Of a DNA stretch of 64,000 nt, positions 23,539-35,400 are shown piece by piece. The position numbers and the translations under genes were made by a program. The notes beneath the pieces were generated by a model. It was not told where the DNA came from. It searched no databases and saw nothing but the letters and a program-made list of their open reading frames with translations. How positions within the stretch are numbered: the stretch's first letter is position 1; every line of letters starts with the position of its first letter. Source of the DNA: Triglochin maritima (Eukaryota > Streptophyta > Magnoliopsida > Alismatales > Juncaginaceae); contig OY821775.1 of NCBI GenBank assembly GCA_963682175.1, positions 12,992,501-13,056,500 of the forward strand. The letters run 5' to 3'.

Positions 23539-24797
23539 AAAGAGCTCTAGAGTCGACCACTCTCACCACCACGAGGCTAAACTCGTAAAAAGTGCTCGAG
23601 TCGACCCTAAAAACGCTACCAGAGAGTGTAAAGGGGAGGAGACTATAACGTAGAATAAGGTGAGAAGAAGATGACTCAGAGGAGAAGGGAAACTTAACTC
23701 TAAAAGATATATAAGAGGGTTGGTCAGAAGTTTCCTGAACAAGCACGGTTCAAACAATCCTAGACCTAGTGTCGCTTAAATCTAGACGACTCCTAACTGG
23801 TTGAGTCGAATTGATTTGCTTGATTCACCTCCCTCACTAATCAAACCAACTTGGCCAGGCCTTGTATAGCTAGTGGGGGCGCTTCCGACAGAGTCGGTGC
23901 CAATTAGTCAACCACTTCGCTTGGAAGACTTTCGTCAACACAAAAACACTTTCTAGACACCAAATTAAATTCGATCAGCTTCAGGTCATAGCAAGTCAAA
24001 CCAATCTTCTCCTTAATTGAGTCCGAGTCCTTAGGGGCCAATGTCTAATTGATTTTAATTTTAAAGCTTGGGTGACACTTTAGGATTGTGATTTGTGGGT
24101 CATGGAAGGGTGATGAAATCCCTACCGTATCTTTTCCTACGAAGTTGCCCTTGAGATAGTTTAACTTAAATCTAGCAAAGATAGTCAAACATTGGTCTTT
24201 AATTGCGGCAATTGCAAGGTTGTATGCAAACTAAATTATATGCTTAAATGCAATCGTTAAAACGCGATACGTATCTTGCCTCCAACATTCTTCAACAATA
24301 AAAATAATTTGCAAGAATTTAGCAAGAATAATGCAAACAAAATATTATATGATGCATGCACTAAGTCCTTCTAATTTTGCCAATTTTTAGGTCAGAGTTG
24401 AATTATTGTCAATTATGGATTTTTTCCCTAACACGTGCAGTTCTACGAAAAGGAACTTTTCGAAAATTAAGATTTTACGAGAAAGACAAGAAAAGTTACC
24501 TCCGCAATGCTCAGACGGGTTTGCCGCCCGCTCTGAAAATTCCCAGATGCTTTACGCGTCCACCCAGAGATGGAGACGACCTCAGAAAAAAATGAAACCC
24601 AGATTCTTAAAATGTGCGGCGATTCCGCCGCAAATTCTTCTTGGTATGCGGTGATTCCGCCGCCCTTCTTGCTCCAACTGTGCCCGGATTTCGCCGTGCA
24701 CTCTGTTGTCTCCTGAAACGCAAACCCAAATAGTTAGATCGCACACAAGATAAATACGATAGAATCGAAATCAACAAAAAACAAAATCTGCGTCGCC
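23539..24797 (-). other. Gypsy copy 3 leader
   Basis: Shares blocks with the leaders of copies 1 and 2 (for example AGTCGGTGCCAATTAG and AGTTGCCCTTGAGATAG). Palindrome pair at 24616-24631 and 24648-24663. Confidence 0.75.
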
Positions 24798-24815
24798 TCC
24801 CCGGCAACGACGCCA
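24798..24815 (-). other. Primer binding site, tRNA-Asp, copy 3
   Basis: TCCCCGGCAACGACGCCA on the plus strand: 17 of 18 match the tRNA-Asp 3' end. Confidence 0.88.
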
Positions 24816-24821
24816 AAAACT

Positions 24822-26057
24822 TGATGAGAATTAAGTTTATACCGCAAGTGCACGACGTCAATGAAGACATGGCAAGTACGGGTCGAACACAAGGAGGGAG
24901 AGATTTGTTATTTGTGTGATTTTCGAGTAGGGGAAAAAAGGAGAGAAGAATAAGTTTGGTTTTGAGATTTTTGGTTTTTAATTTTCTAAAGCATGAAACA
25001 TGAACAAATAAAACTAAAATAAGAACAAAGATGGTGAATTCCGTTGGGTGGAGGTTTAGATATCGGGTTTAGATTAGATAATTCAGAAACTTATAATAAA
25101 TCATATTAGTTATAAAGCATTACATGATAAATGATTTAACACAAACTCAAGTAATCAAAATATACTAATCACGAAATTAAAATAATAACTTTATTCTCTT
25201 CTCATCACCCTAAATCCGTCACCTCCACCCTTTGGAAAGAGTTAGAAACTCATAGATGGAGAGGAGGAGAAGGGGTCCTAGAGGAATTACAAAAGAAAAC
25301 TAAAAACAAGAAATAAAATAACAGAATTTTATTGCTAAAGAGAAGAATACAAAACTAAGACTAAGAATTAAAAACTAAGGTTAAATTTTAGAAGATCCTC
25401 TACAACATCGTTTCAGGGCTATTTATAGCCGATACAAGGGACTTAGGTATAAAATAGGAAAGTACACGCGTCAACATGCAACCGGTAAACATTTTAGAGC
25501 ATGGATCTAATTTTGTGCGGCGGATTCACCGCATTTTGTACATAAGGTGCGGCGGATTCGCCACCTTTTTAGCTCCGATTTAATCCGGATTTTTCCTGTG
25601 TGTTTATGATATGATTTCAATATCATTTGCACGTCTGGATTGATTCTTTCCTTTCTTTTGAGCTCCGACTTTATTTCTTTATATATTTGGAGATCCACGT
25701 TTATTTTTCTTTAGATTTTCTCCATAATAATAAAAGCTACTCGTAATTTGCAATTAGGTCCTTGACCTTTTGCAGTTAAGTCCTTGTCTACTTTTGTGCT
25801 TAAGTCCTTGTCCTTTTTGTAATTAGGTCTTGAATGCTTTTATGCTTGGATGCATTTCCATTTGAAACCCGATAATCTTGAACTTGGTCTTTATGCAGGA
25901 ATGAGTCTCTTGCACGCATTTATGCTTGGGATATTGGTAATTTTTTATTCAGGTCCCTGTATTCTGTAAATAAGACTAAACACATACCTCAGTAGCATTT
26001 ATTGATATAAAATTAATCTAAATGAAAGACATATGATGCAATGTATGCAATGCATCA
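24822..26057 (-). repeat. 5' LTR of gypsy copy 3
   Basis: 1236 bp, TGATG...CATCA, with TATA box (minus) at 25419-25427 and palindromes at 25516-25532 and 25549-25563. More diverged from copies 1 and 2 than they are from each other. Confidence 0.9.
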
Positions 26058-27039
26058 ACAGTCATGGTAATTAACATGGAACATTAATCACCGAGATAAG
26101 ATTGTCGTGTTGGTCATCGATTGTTGTAGCTCTACAAATAATTGACGACACGAGTATATAAAAGAGAAAAATATTACTTTTATATATTGAATAGACCTAA
26201 CAAGTAAAACATTATAGAATTGTGTTTCGTGTCATTAATGTTTTACAGTGTCTTGGATCCTAAGATATGAGACTTATATTTTTTCACTCAAGAAGTGCTT
26301 AATTTGATTATTGTCAAAAACTATCAATGCGTATAGTGATAAAAGCAATAGTTGGTTGAACATGACTTGTGCTGGAAAAGATAGCTAGTCAAACGATTTT
26401 CATTGTCCCTCTTAATTCGGTGATGATATTAGTGGGTCATTGATAAAGCAAAATTATAATATGCACAATGTAACTTGAGTTAAGTTACATAGTTATAATT
26501 AGCTTAAAGAGATCAAGAAATGAATATAATACAAATGTGACACATTTCTACTTTGTATATATTCTTAATATCATGAGGCATGTGACAGACACAAGTGGTG
26601 CACTTACATCACTAAATGGATCGTGTTTAGTTTGAGTGGAACAAAAACATCTATGCTAATTGGGTAACTATAATGTGTAACTAGATACCGCTTATAGTTT
26701 GAGATATTAAGTGTTTAATATCGCTGTCAATTTGGTTTAGATCCTCCTATAGGTCACACCACAAAACTGAGAAACAACAAGGTTGATTTTGAGTTCATAT
26801 GATGTGTCGGATTTCATGTGAAAAAGGGACACATGTGGTGAATGAATAAAATCAATATGTAGTGAGAATTAACATAATTAGAATCATAATAAATTCATAT
26901 GAGGTGTATACATTATGAGGTGTAATAATTTAATATTACATAGGATAATATATTACATAAGATATGAATTTGCTAAAAATCCCAAAAGATCAAATTTTGT
27001 TGGAAATAAATCTAAAATTTGACAAATGAAAAATGAGGG

Positions 27040-27440
27040 TTGAACACGGTAAACCGTTTAGGGTTCGGTAAACCGAGGTGTCTTCGGAACGGTCAACCGA
27101 ATGGGGAATGGGTAAATTGGTTGACCGAAATTGTCTGGAGTGCCTGGACAATTGGGTTCGGTAAACCGAGCGTGAACGGTCAACCGAGAGAAAATATCCA
27201 GGAGATATCTTGGGATATTTTCGGTAGACCGAAGGTGACACGGTCGTCCGATGAATATTCATCAAGAGAAATTTTGGCGGGTCAACGGTCGACCGGAGCA
27301 AGAAGCGGATCGTCTGAATTTTTCTAGAGAATTTTTCTCATGCATATTCGGTCGACCATCTAGCTCACGGTCCACCGAACATGTGTTTAAACTGAATGGT
27401 TCGGTTAACCGAGAAGAATTCTCGGTCAACCGAACAACAC
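27040..27440. repeat. CGGTNRACCG palindrome cluster in LTR A
   Basis: About twelve degenerate copies: CGGTAAACCG, CGGTCAACCG, GGTTGACCG, CGGTAGACCG, CGGTCGACCG, CGGTTAACCG. Several contain the W-box core TTGACC or its complement. Confidence 0.85.
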
Positions 27441-28094
27441 GATTTTTGCATGAATTCTTAAGAGAATAATTAGATCATGGGTTGGATTAATTCCAGATTA
27501 GATCAAACGTTTTTTAGGATGCTTATGTGGAAATTTGAGATTAATTTTAGGAGAGAATAAGCAAGAGATCATAACTAAAGAATAGTTCTTGATAATGATG
27601 TTTTGGGAGCCTATAAAATGACCCATCATCCTACTTGTTTATGTTAATGCATAAATTATTTCTCTCATTAATCTCTCCCTTAATCACCACGAAAATCTCT
27701 TAATAGTTTTAAGTTTTGGAGATAGAAATCTTAGGAGCTTAAAGAGGGGTTATTAGCTAGATTCTAAGCCTAATTAGAGATTGATTTGCTAGCTCCTTTC
27801 TCTCTAATCTTGTTTAGAGTTTGGTGAACACTTGGAGGCGAATCGGCGGGCGATTCGACGAGCAACGGAACTCCAGATCTTCTGAAAGGTTTTAGAGAAC
27901 CTTTGTATGATCCTCTATCCTTTGTTTATTTTAATATGTGTTGGAATGCATGATATTAGAATAAACAAATACATGTACGTAAAATCAATGAAAATATGAA
28001 ATCGATCTTGTATGTTTGTATTAAATTTTTTAAAATATATACATACATAGGGACACAAAATCCTACAATAAAATATGGGCTTCTCCATCCTTTG

Positions 28095-29399
28095 CTAAAC
28101 CATTTGCCTTAACTTTTGGTTGTAGTTCACATACACTAAGTCATTCATCTTCTTCGCGACCAACTTGTTCCTCCTCTTTGTGTGCAATTGCTCGAAAACA
28201 CTCCAATTCCGCTCACAACTTGATGTCGAGCATGACAATCCCAACACCCTCAGGGCCAACATCTGTAATGTGGTTTCTCCCATGTCTGTATCATAAGATT
28301 GCCACCAATCTAGAGGTCTTTTTTTCATCCTTTGTCTGAGAGTGACCAGAAGCATCCACATACCTCAGGAACATGGTACATGTTGGATAGTTTACTAGAA
28401 AATTGATTATATTATTACCGGACATATCGGTCCAGGCATCCGTCATCAATGTGCAACCGTATGTAACCCAATCTTGTCTATATGACTCTAGGATACCTCT
28501 AGTGTAGTTAATTTCTTGTTTAAGACACGATTCACTAACTTCATGATATGTCATGGGTAGTCTGGGTCCGTGAGTAAAGGTAGCGAATATCACGTCCTTC
28601 CACTTGGGTGTTCTTACAACGTTGAATGATATACCACGTCTATAAAAAATCTACCCCATTTTTTATTAATTGTTTTCACATCTTCATTTTTAAAAGTTCT
28701 TTCAATAGTTGTTTGTTGGGGGCTGGAAACCACGTCCTTCCCATGTTCCCCACAAACGTTGTTTTTGTCTCTTTCGAGAAGGAGCGGGGCGAGGACGGGA
28801 GGTTGGGGTCCTAGCGGAACCAGAACCCAACCCGGTTTCCAAATCAAATTCTATGTTTACATAATCATCAAGACATACATTTTCGTTTTGTAGTGTCCTA
28901 CTGTTTCTAACCATGTATGCAGTTATTTATTGTTTAACAGTCAGGAACTTTTTCGCAAGGTCTAGCATTGCTACCGGGTGTAGGGGTGAGCAAGAACCGG
29001 TCCAGTCTGGGTTTCGGTCCGGATCGGACCCAACCGGTTCGGTCTTCAGTCTGGGGTCCGGAGCCAATTCAGTTTCGGTCCGATCCAGTCCGGTCTGGAT
29101 TTTATTTTTATTTTTTTAATTTTAAGGTAAAAAACCGGTTTTGGACCGGACCCAACCAGTCCGATCTTCGGTCCGGAGCCGATCCGGTTCCGGTCTGGTC
29201 CGGTCCGAGTCTGACTGATTGCTCACCCCTAACCAGGTGTGTATGCAAGATATTGTTTGTGACAGACTATACCACCTCTAGTTTCCTTATCACATAACTC
29301 ACAGATAATACAATGTTTATCATTAGCACTAGTGTAATGGGTAATATTCCAATCAAAGTCATTTGTACGGGTAGATCTTGGTGGTGATTTTAGTGTCAT
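28095..29399 (-). pseudogene. hAT transposase, N-terminal and catalytic parts, broken
   Basis: Reading minus from the ATG at 29399-29397: a BED-type zinc finger (HCIICELCDKETRGGIVCHK, then CEKVP), split by a MITE at 28981-29231 whose removal restores the reading through the finger. A stop lies at about 28935. A linker follows, rich in Pro/Arg, then a DUF659 segment (GCTLMTDAWTDMSGNNIINF, FLRYVDASGHSQ; 28291-28593). The frame then jumps to the hAT C-terminal dimerisation motif (LGLSCSTSSCERNWSVFEQL) at 28095-28361. Most of the RNase H-like core and the insertion domain is missing. The C-terminus continues beyond the solo LTR at 18679-18290. Confidence 0.85.
28981..29231. mobile_element. hAT-type MITE in the BED exon
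   Basis: 251 bp with perfect 13-bp terminal inverted repeats TAGGGGTGAGCAA / TTGCTCACCCCTA, flanked by ACCGGGTG (28973-28980) and ACCAGGTG (29232-29239), an 8-bp duplication with one mismatch. The interior is a GC-rich string of GGTCCGG-type motifs. Confidence 0.92.
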
Positions 29400-29448
29400 C
29401 GATTCATTTTAGTCGTAATGTGATTTACTTGAGACCGATGCGATTTAT

Positions 29449-29937
29449 TGTTAGGCTCGGAAACGAGTTTGGGTAGTGCGGAGTGCACGCTTGTTGAGCT
29501 AACGGTTTATCGACCACGAATATGAAGTAGGGGTCGAGGGGGCGCAGCCCCCTCGCGGGGTCCAAGGGGCAGTGCCCCGAAAGCTCTTCGGGAAATCCAT
29601 ATTAATTTTTATTGGATTTTATGTATTTCCGTTTGAGTGGATAATACCAACCGAAAAGGCGTTTGTGTAACCGCCCAACCGTCATTCTGCTTTTTCGATT
29701 ATCTCATTATAAGAGGAATTCAGTACTCAAAACAAACATACGAAAATACATACTCCTTCTCTACCTTTCTGATCGAAGTTCATATTGCCTGAACGAGATT
29801 GTTCCTTCTCAGGATTATCCCAGCAAGGTATTCGTGCAACCCGGGCAGTGTAAAAGGGTCGAATAATCTTGTTCGGAAAGTGATTCGTACACGATCTGAG
29901 AAGAGTCCAGGATTATCACAACCCGAATTCTTCAACA
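29449..29937 (+). mobile_element. Possible solo LTR in hAT leader
   Basis: TGTTAGG...TTCAACA, ~489 bp, with a GGGGGCGCAGCCCCC hairpin near 29545, a TATAAG box near 29708 and a CT-rich stretch after it. The composition is like a small copia LTR. No 5-bp target duplication was found, so it may just be hAT leader sequence. Confidence 0.4.
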
Positions 29938-29991
29938 GATCTTAGGTCATGAGTAGACTAGTGTCAGGTACATAGGTCATATCTTAATACT

Positions 29992-30042
29992 AGACTAATA
30001 TGAAAATTTAGACTAATATGAAAATTTAGACTAATATGAAAT
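29992..30042. repeat. 18-bp tandem repeat, ~2.8 copies
   Basis: Unit AGACTAATATGAAAATTT. Confidence 0.9.
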
Positions 30043-30374
30043 ACAAAAAAATTAATTCTAAAGAGAAGTTAGAAATAGTGCACTTGGTTTTGGGGGTTGA
30101 AGAATGAAGAACCGAATCAGAGACTTCACTTTCCAACTTCAAAACTAAGCACTGGACCAGAGACTTAATCGTGAAAACTTGAGGAGTTGGAAACTTGAAG
30201 ATTAGATGAATGAAGTAGAAGAGAATGAGAGATGTGTGAAGAATGAAAACGTTTGGGGGGGGGGGTTATATAGGATTTGGGAGTAATGACATTTCTGTAA
30301 TTTAAAAAAAATAAAAAATGAATTCTCCAACGGCTATCGCCTAGGCTACCGCCCACGTGAACATTATTTTAGAT

Positions 30375-31977
30375 AATAATTACTTCATTTGTATAAAATT
30401 GTGATATAAATCTAACATTTCTACCGCTACATATTCTGTATTACTCAATTCAGATATGAAAACACAACCTACAACCCAAAATAAACAAATAATGCATCTC
30501 AAGTTAATAACCACATGTTACTTTGATCAATTAGTTAAATATCTAAAACTATACGTGCAGCAGAAAATTTCAGATTAATTCAGAACTTAACAAACATATA
30601 GCGATTACACTGCTTACTGAATTTAAATTCATCTAACGTTGGCATTCAATCTTATAGTATAGAGTAAAATTCAAACTTTTTTTCTAAATTCTAACAAAGA
30701 TGTGAATACAAAAAGACCCCCAACCATAATACCCACAAATTCATCTTACCCAACATTTTATCTCTAGGAATTACATCATTTAATTCCCATTGAGCACAAC
30801 TAGAACAACATCAACATAAACTAAACTTGAGAACCTCACAAAATTTTCTCAACTCCAACCTAGTACCTAGGTGGAACGAGTCATTTAGCTAAGATTTTCT
30901 TGCCCAAATCGATGAAATTCCAACCCAAATAAAGAGGTGGATTTGATTCATTCACTAGAACATTTGCATACCTAGAATCGATTTCAAATCATAGAAGATG
31001 TCGAGACGACACCAGAGCGAGACAAAGTTGACGACAAAAACGATGCATCCCAATCTTTCTTACTTCTTCCCAATCCATCTCTGCCTCTTTTTCCTCCTTT
31101 ATCGAGAAACCCTCGCCTAGCTGACATTGATGGATTGGGGTGAAAGACTTGGAAAAAATTATAGTGTAGCCTCTGAAGATCCCATTAATTCCATTTAGTA
31201 CAAAACATTCATTTACTTCACTTAAGTCCACTATTAAAATTTCTTATATTTATTTGTTTTACTTAAATTTATTTATTCTATATGTTTGACTAAGATATTA
31301 CCATATCTTTCCCTAACTAAAATCCACCATTGGCCACTACTGCATTGGCTCACATTCACGGCCTACGCAAGGTAATCCAAACATACCATTATTCATGTGT
31401 TGCTCTAGCGAGTGACCCATTATCGTTTATAAGCCACTCATCACACATTCCACGTCAAATGAGTAACCGCCTAATTGATGTTAGTTCAGTTAGTAGATCT
31501 TTTGTTTTGAGATAGTAAATACTATGAGTCGAATTCCAACGATCACACTAAACTATTTTTGGGAAATAAAAACACAAATTATAATATTATTTTTTAATAT
31601 AAATAATAATATAAAACAAAATTATACAAAAGTACCAGAACTTACATGTTATAATTAAACCTTAAACTTACCATTATCTTGTTCATAAATCTTAGTTAAA
31701 TAATTAAATTCTTAAATCTTCCCGACGGATCAATAACTTGCAAAAACAACATTAACTCGTTGTAAGGGTAAATAGATTCATTTCTTTTCGTTTTCCACTA
31801 GAGAATTTATTTTTATGAAATTACTCATTGCAACCGGAATAAAGCAAATCAAATGAAATCAAATCAAATAAGTTAATATCAATGTCATCGTTTGTGTTTT
31901 TTATTTTATTATTTAAAAATGTGTCCCAATAAAATAAGAGTGTTAATTTTCCCATAAAGTAAAATATTTTAAATGCA
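30375..31977. other. AT-rich intergenic DNA
   Basis: No gene or element recognised. A short minus-strand ORF at 30989-31231 has no recognisable domain and is not called. Confidence 0.5.
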
Positions 31978-32115
31978 AAGAAGAGACTCCCGCGTGGAAC
32001 ACATCAGGCGCGCACGAGACATACCAGTCCCTCGTAGGACACACCAGTCCCACGTGAGAAACACATCTTTCTCGCGCAGGACGCATATCAGTACCGCGTG
32101 GGACACACATTTATG
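31978..32115. promoter_or_regulatory. GC-rich ~25-bp repeats upstream of the 32496 gene
   Basis: Five or so imperfect units with a CGCGTGG/CACGTGAG core followed by GACACACCAGTCC-like sequence. One core is a G-box (CACGTG). They lie ~380-520 bp upstream of the ATG at 32496 in otherwise AT-rich DNA. Their role as cis-elements is inferred from position only. Confidence 0.4.
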
Positions 32116-32495
32116 TATCTTGGAATGTCAATTATCACGTGTATTGAGACGAGAAACCAACCGACATTATGATTATTACGTCATTAATTTTAAAAATAAA
32201 TTAAATAGTTGATAAACGTTCGTACAATTTGAATGCACGTTGTCCAGAGTCCAGACTCATAAATTATTTATTTATTTATAACGTCGTGAAACTAAAATGC
32301 TATAAAGGTCAATCCATCCACTTGCTAAGAAGGGACGACTCAAATCTAGACGAAGAAGACTTATCGAAGTCCGGTTGTGATTCCTCCCGACACGTACTTC
32401 AAAACCTCGTCTCACCCAAACCAACCGCAAAAATCTCATTCTCAAATCCCCTCCTCTTCCTCCTCCTCCTCTCACTCCACTCCTCCATCCAAACC

Positions 32496-35400
32496 ATGTG
32501 GGCGGCGCAAACCCTATCTCTCTGCGGCGCCCTCCTCTTCCTCCTCGCGCTTCTCCTTTTGGCGCGGTGGGCCCGGGCGGGGCCGGAACCGAGGAAGAGG
32601 AAGAGGAGGGCGAAGAGGAAGAAGGCGCGATCGGACGGCGGAGACGACTCACGGGAGCGTCCGGCGAAGGAGGAGGAGGAGGAGGAGGGGTGTGTGTATC
32701 CGTTCTCGTCGTTCTCCAGCGTCACCCAGAGGAGGCTCAAGCAGAAGTACGCTCTGCTCGTGAGGCCCAATCGGGAGAGTGCCTTGACTGTGGCTCAGGT
32801 GTTGTTCCGCTTTCTTTCTTTTTTCTTTCAAAAACGTTTTGTTTGTTGTTAAGGTTAAGGATGCGATTGGTTTTACAGGAAGTTTAAAATTCAGAACTCA
32901 ATTCTACGACTTCCTTAGAATTTAGAGTGAAAGTCGCGAAGTCATTCACTGTGCAATTTCATAAGGTTTTGGAACTCAGAGTATTTTAGGTTTTTATGCA
33001 AATCAATCAACAGAAAACCATTTTAGAAGTCAATTCCCTCACTTTCAAGTTGAGTTCTGCAAACCAATCACACCTTAAGATTACTGAGTCGGCTTTGAAA
33101 TTAGTTTCAAACGTTCGTATAGTCCGTTTGGAATTCCATGTGGAATGTCTCGTTTCCTGAAATCGAGAATAATGCTGGATTCAATCTTAAGTCATGATTT
33201 GAAGTTTAGGAATCTGATTCCTAATTCACGAAGAAACGAAGCTATTATCAAAGTTTCGATAACGTCAAGAATTTAACTTCCGAGGAATCAATTGATCTCA
33301 CTAAATCTAATGACAGTGTTCTCAAATGACACCTGGGGCATACTATGCTTAGTGGGAATTTGAAATGAAGAAAAAAAAGAGACAGACTTGAAAAATTTAC
33401 AAACTAAAAAAATTGGCTTATAGAAATCATTCATCAACGTTACACCAGTGTTTCAAAAGAGGCTACCGTGCCCGTGTGAGTGAGGTAAGGCTTTATAGGA
33501 ATCGTAGATTCCATTAAATGTGATTTTCATAATAATGTTTCCAGAGAGTACCTTTATTCTTGCTCTTTTGGTTGTTCACAATTTTTTTAGATCTTATATT
33601 TTAGAGTTGGATTGATGATCGTGCATATTATGCTTAGGTACAAGTTACAAGGGCCCTTTGTTTTGCATACACAACCATCTATTGTACGAAGACTAGTATG
33701 TTTTACCTATGCTTGAGTGGGTGTTAGTTGATCATTATAAGATTTTTAGGGATGTCTGTATGTAAGAATACTGAGAGAACTTCAGTTAGGGGCACTTTCT
33801 GAGTTTCAGAAAACCAATGACCAATTCGGGTAGGATCATCATGACAATGGAGACTGCAAGAGACTATTGGTGGCTCAAGAAATTTTATTTGTTGTTATAT
33901 CGTGAGATGCTAACATGCATTTCTTGCTTGTAAAGAAAAATCCAGTTTCATGGTCCTTGAAACGATAATTCACTAGTTCTCCACCAGTTATTTTCACGCC
34001 AATTTAAAAAAAAATATTCTCTTCTCATGCTCCTTGCCAAGGTTCTTTGCCGCTGTCATGTGTAACCCTAAATTACATGCACCATCAACATATAGAAGCT
34101 GCATTTTCCTTAGGTATTCATAGTGACCAAAGCACTTGTATATCAATGTTCAGCTTCTGTGGAATTGTAGAATATGCACAATATCTACCATATGTGATGT
34201 ACTGATTGGTAAAGTTTGGACCAAGCATTCATATTGACCTCTGGTGTTTCAGGGGATTAGAGTCCCGATGTTGTTCCTGTGTTGGCTTTTCGAACCTAAG
34301 TACCTCATATGTGTATCCTTTTTGTGGTAAGTACACACCAAATTTATTAGAGAAGGACACCATGGCTTTTGAATCAAATTACAGGTGTTTTGAGATGTGG
34401 AGATCAATTACTACACATATCAGTAGATTTGAATCACCTCCAAAATGGTAGTGTTCATGTGTGTGTGGGTGTTGATTGGACAGTAAGTCATAAGGACATT
34501 GGAAGTCAGAAAATGATGATTATTTGATAGTTTGATGAGAAGTTATGCTTACATTTGGCTGATAATTTTTTTATTATCAAGGGAGAAAATGGTGGGGAGT
34601 GTTGATCTACTGCAAGAGTAACTTGATATTTAGACATTTGGAGCCTTGGAGGTCCTTTGAGGTGGTCCATACAAGGTTCTGGTGGACTCTACTTTCTCAT
34701 GCAGACATTACTGTTATATAGTGATACACCATTTCAGAATGTTAATGACTTAATTCCTCTCTGGAAACATGTGACCTAGAAAAACTATTACGGGGTCTAG
34801 GCTGATTGGTACCTTCTCATGTTATGGGAATTCATGGGATCTGGAGGGAGTTTATTCAGGCAGAAGAGGTTGTCAGACGAGAAAATGGGTGGGATTGTGG
34901 ATGGGAGTATGGTGAAGTTCTGAAAGGATGTGTGGTTGGGGATGGATATCATATTGTTTGGCTTTTCCCTCTCTTTTTGGGTTAGTGGTTAGCACAGAGG
35001 AATGGGTTTGTGTGGCATGATTGTTTTCCCTTGTGAAGCTATCTTTTCGTCACAACCTTTACTTCTTTTTTTGTTTGAGTCTTGGTCAAAACTGATCCTT
35101 CCCTAGGAATTAGGATTCTCTTTTTTGGAGATTTAGCGCAAATTTGAAATTTTCTGTTAAATCAATTTAAAAATGTATTATTGGCTCAGGGCCTGGTCCA
35201 GGGGTAGTGTTGCCGATTTGGTACTAGCTTCCCCACCTTGAACCTAATTTTGCAGTTGGTTGATTTTCCAATTCAAAACACTTACTGAGCTCACCCTCAA
35301 AGCCAAATGGTGGACTCTGGTGAGTAGATCATTTTGTGTGGTTCAAATCAAGAGGATAATGACCACTTTTTTGTGACATATAAGGTAGTGCTAGAGTTGT

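Larger units (their letters stand above)
18867..26057 (-). mobile_element. Gypsy copy 3, non-autonomous Athila-like element
   Basis: Flanked by the exact 5-bp duplication ACAGT (18862-18866 and 26058-26062), with TGATG...CATCA ends. Minus order: 5' LTR 26057-24822, PBS 24815-24798, leader, one ORF (23538-22168), then a 3' region lost to a copia insertion with deletion, and the end of the 3' LTR (19603-18867). No protease or pol domain seen. Confidence 0.88.
18685..28067 (+). mobile_element. Solo copia-type LTR A, split by nested gypsy copy 3
   Basis: Outer pieces 18685-18866 and 26063-28067 form a ~2.19-kb LTR beginning TGAAAGGAATG and ending TCCTACA, related to LTRs B and C. It is flanked by the exact 5-bp repeat ATAAA (18680-18684 and 28068-28072) and has no primer site or internal sequence next to it, so it is a solo LTR made by LTR-LTR recombination after insertion in the hAT transposase. 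Confidence 0.9.
17954..30366 (-). mobile_element. Degenerate hAT transposon hosting nested insertions
   Basis: The left end CAATGTTCACG...CCTAGGCGAT and the reverse complement of the right end (TAATGTTCACG...CCTAGGCGAT) form terminal inverted repeats. Flanks TTTCAGAT (17946-17953) and TTTTAGAT (30367-30374) match 7 of 8, as expected for the 8-bp duplication of hAT elements. Between them, on the minus strand, lie a BED-finger exon, a DUF659 segment and the hAT dimerisation region. Removing the nested solo LTR stack (18685-28067) and the MITE (28981-29231) leaves about 2.8 kb, so the transposase is internally deleted. Confidence 0.82.

Noticed and set aside
29449..29937. Firm call of a solo LTR
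   Set aside because: TG...CA ends and composition fit, but no flanking 5-bp repeat was found at any nearby boundary.
30165..30356. Short minus ORF near the hAT right end
   Set aside because: Low-complexity, crosses the TIR, no homology recognised.
32229..32887. Long overlapping ORFs on both strands around 32272-32887
   Set aside because: Shadows of the GA/GC-rich exon 1 of the spliced gene; only the frame from 32496 joins correctly to later exons.
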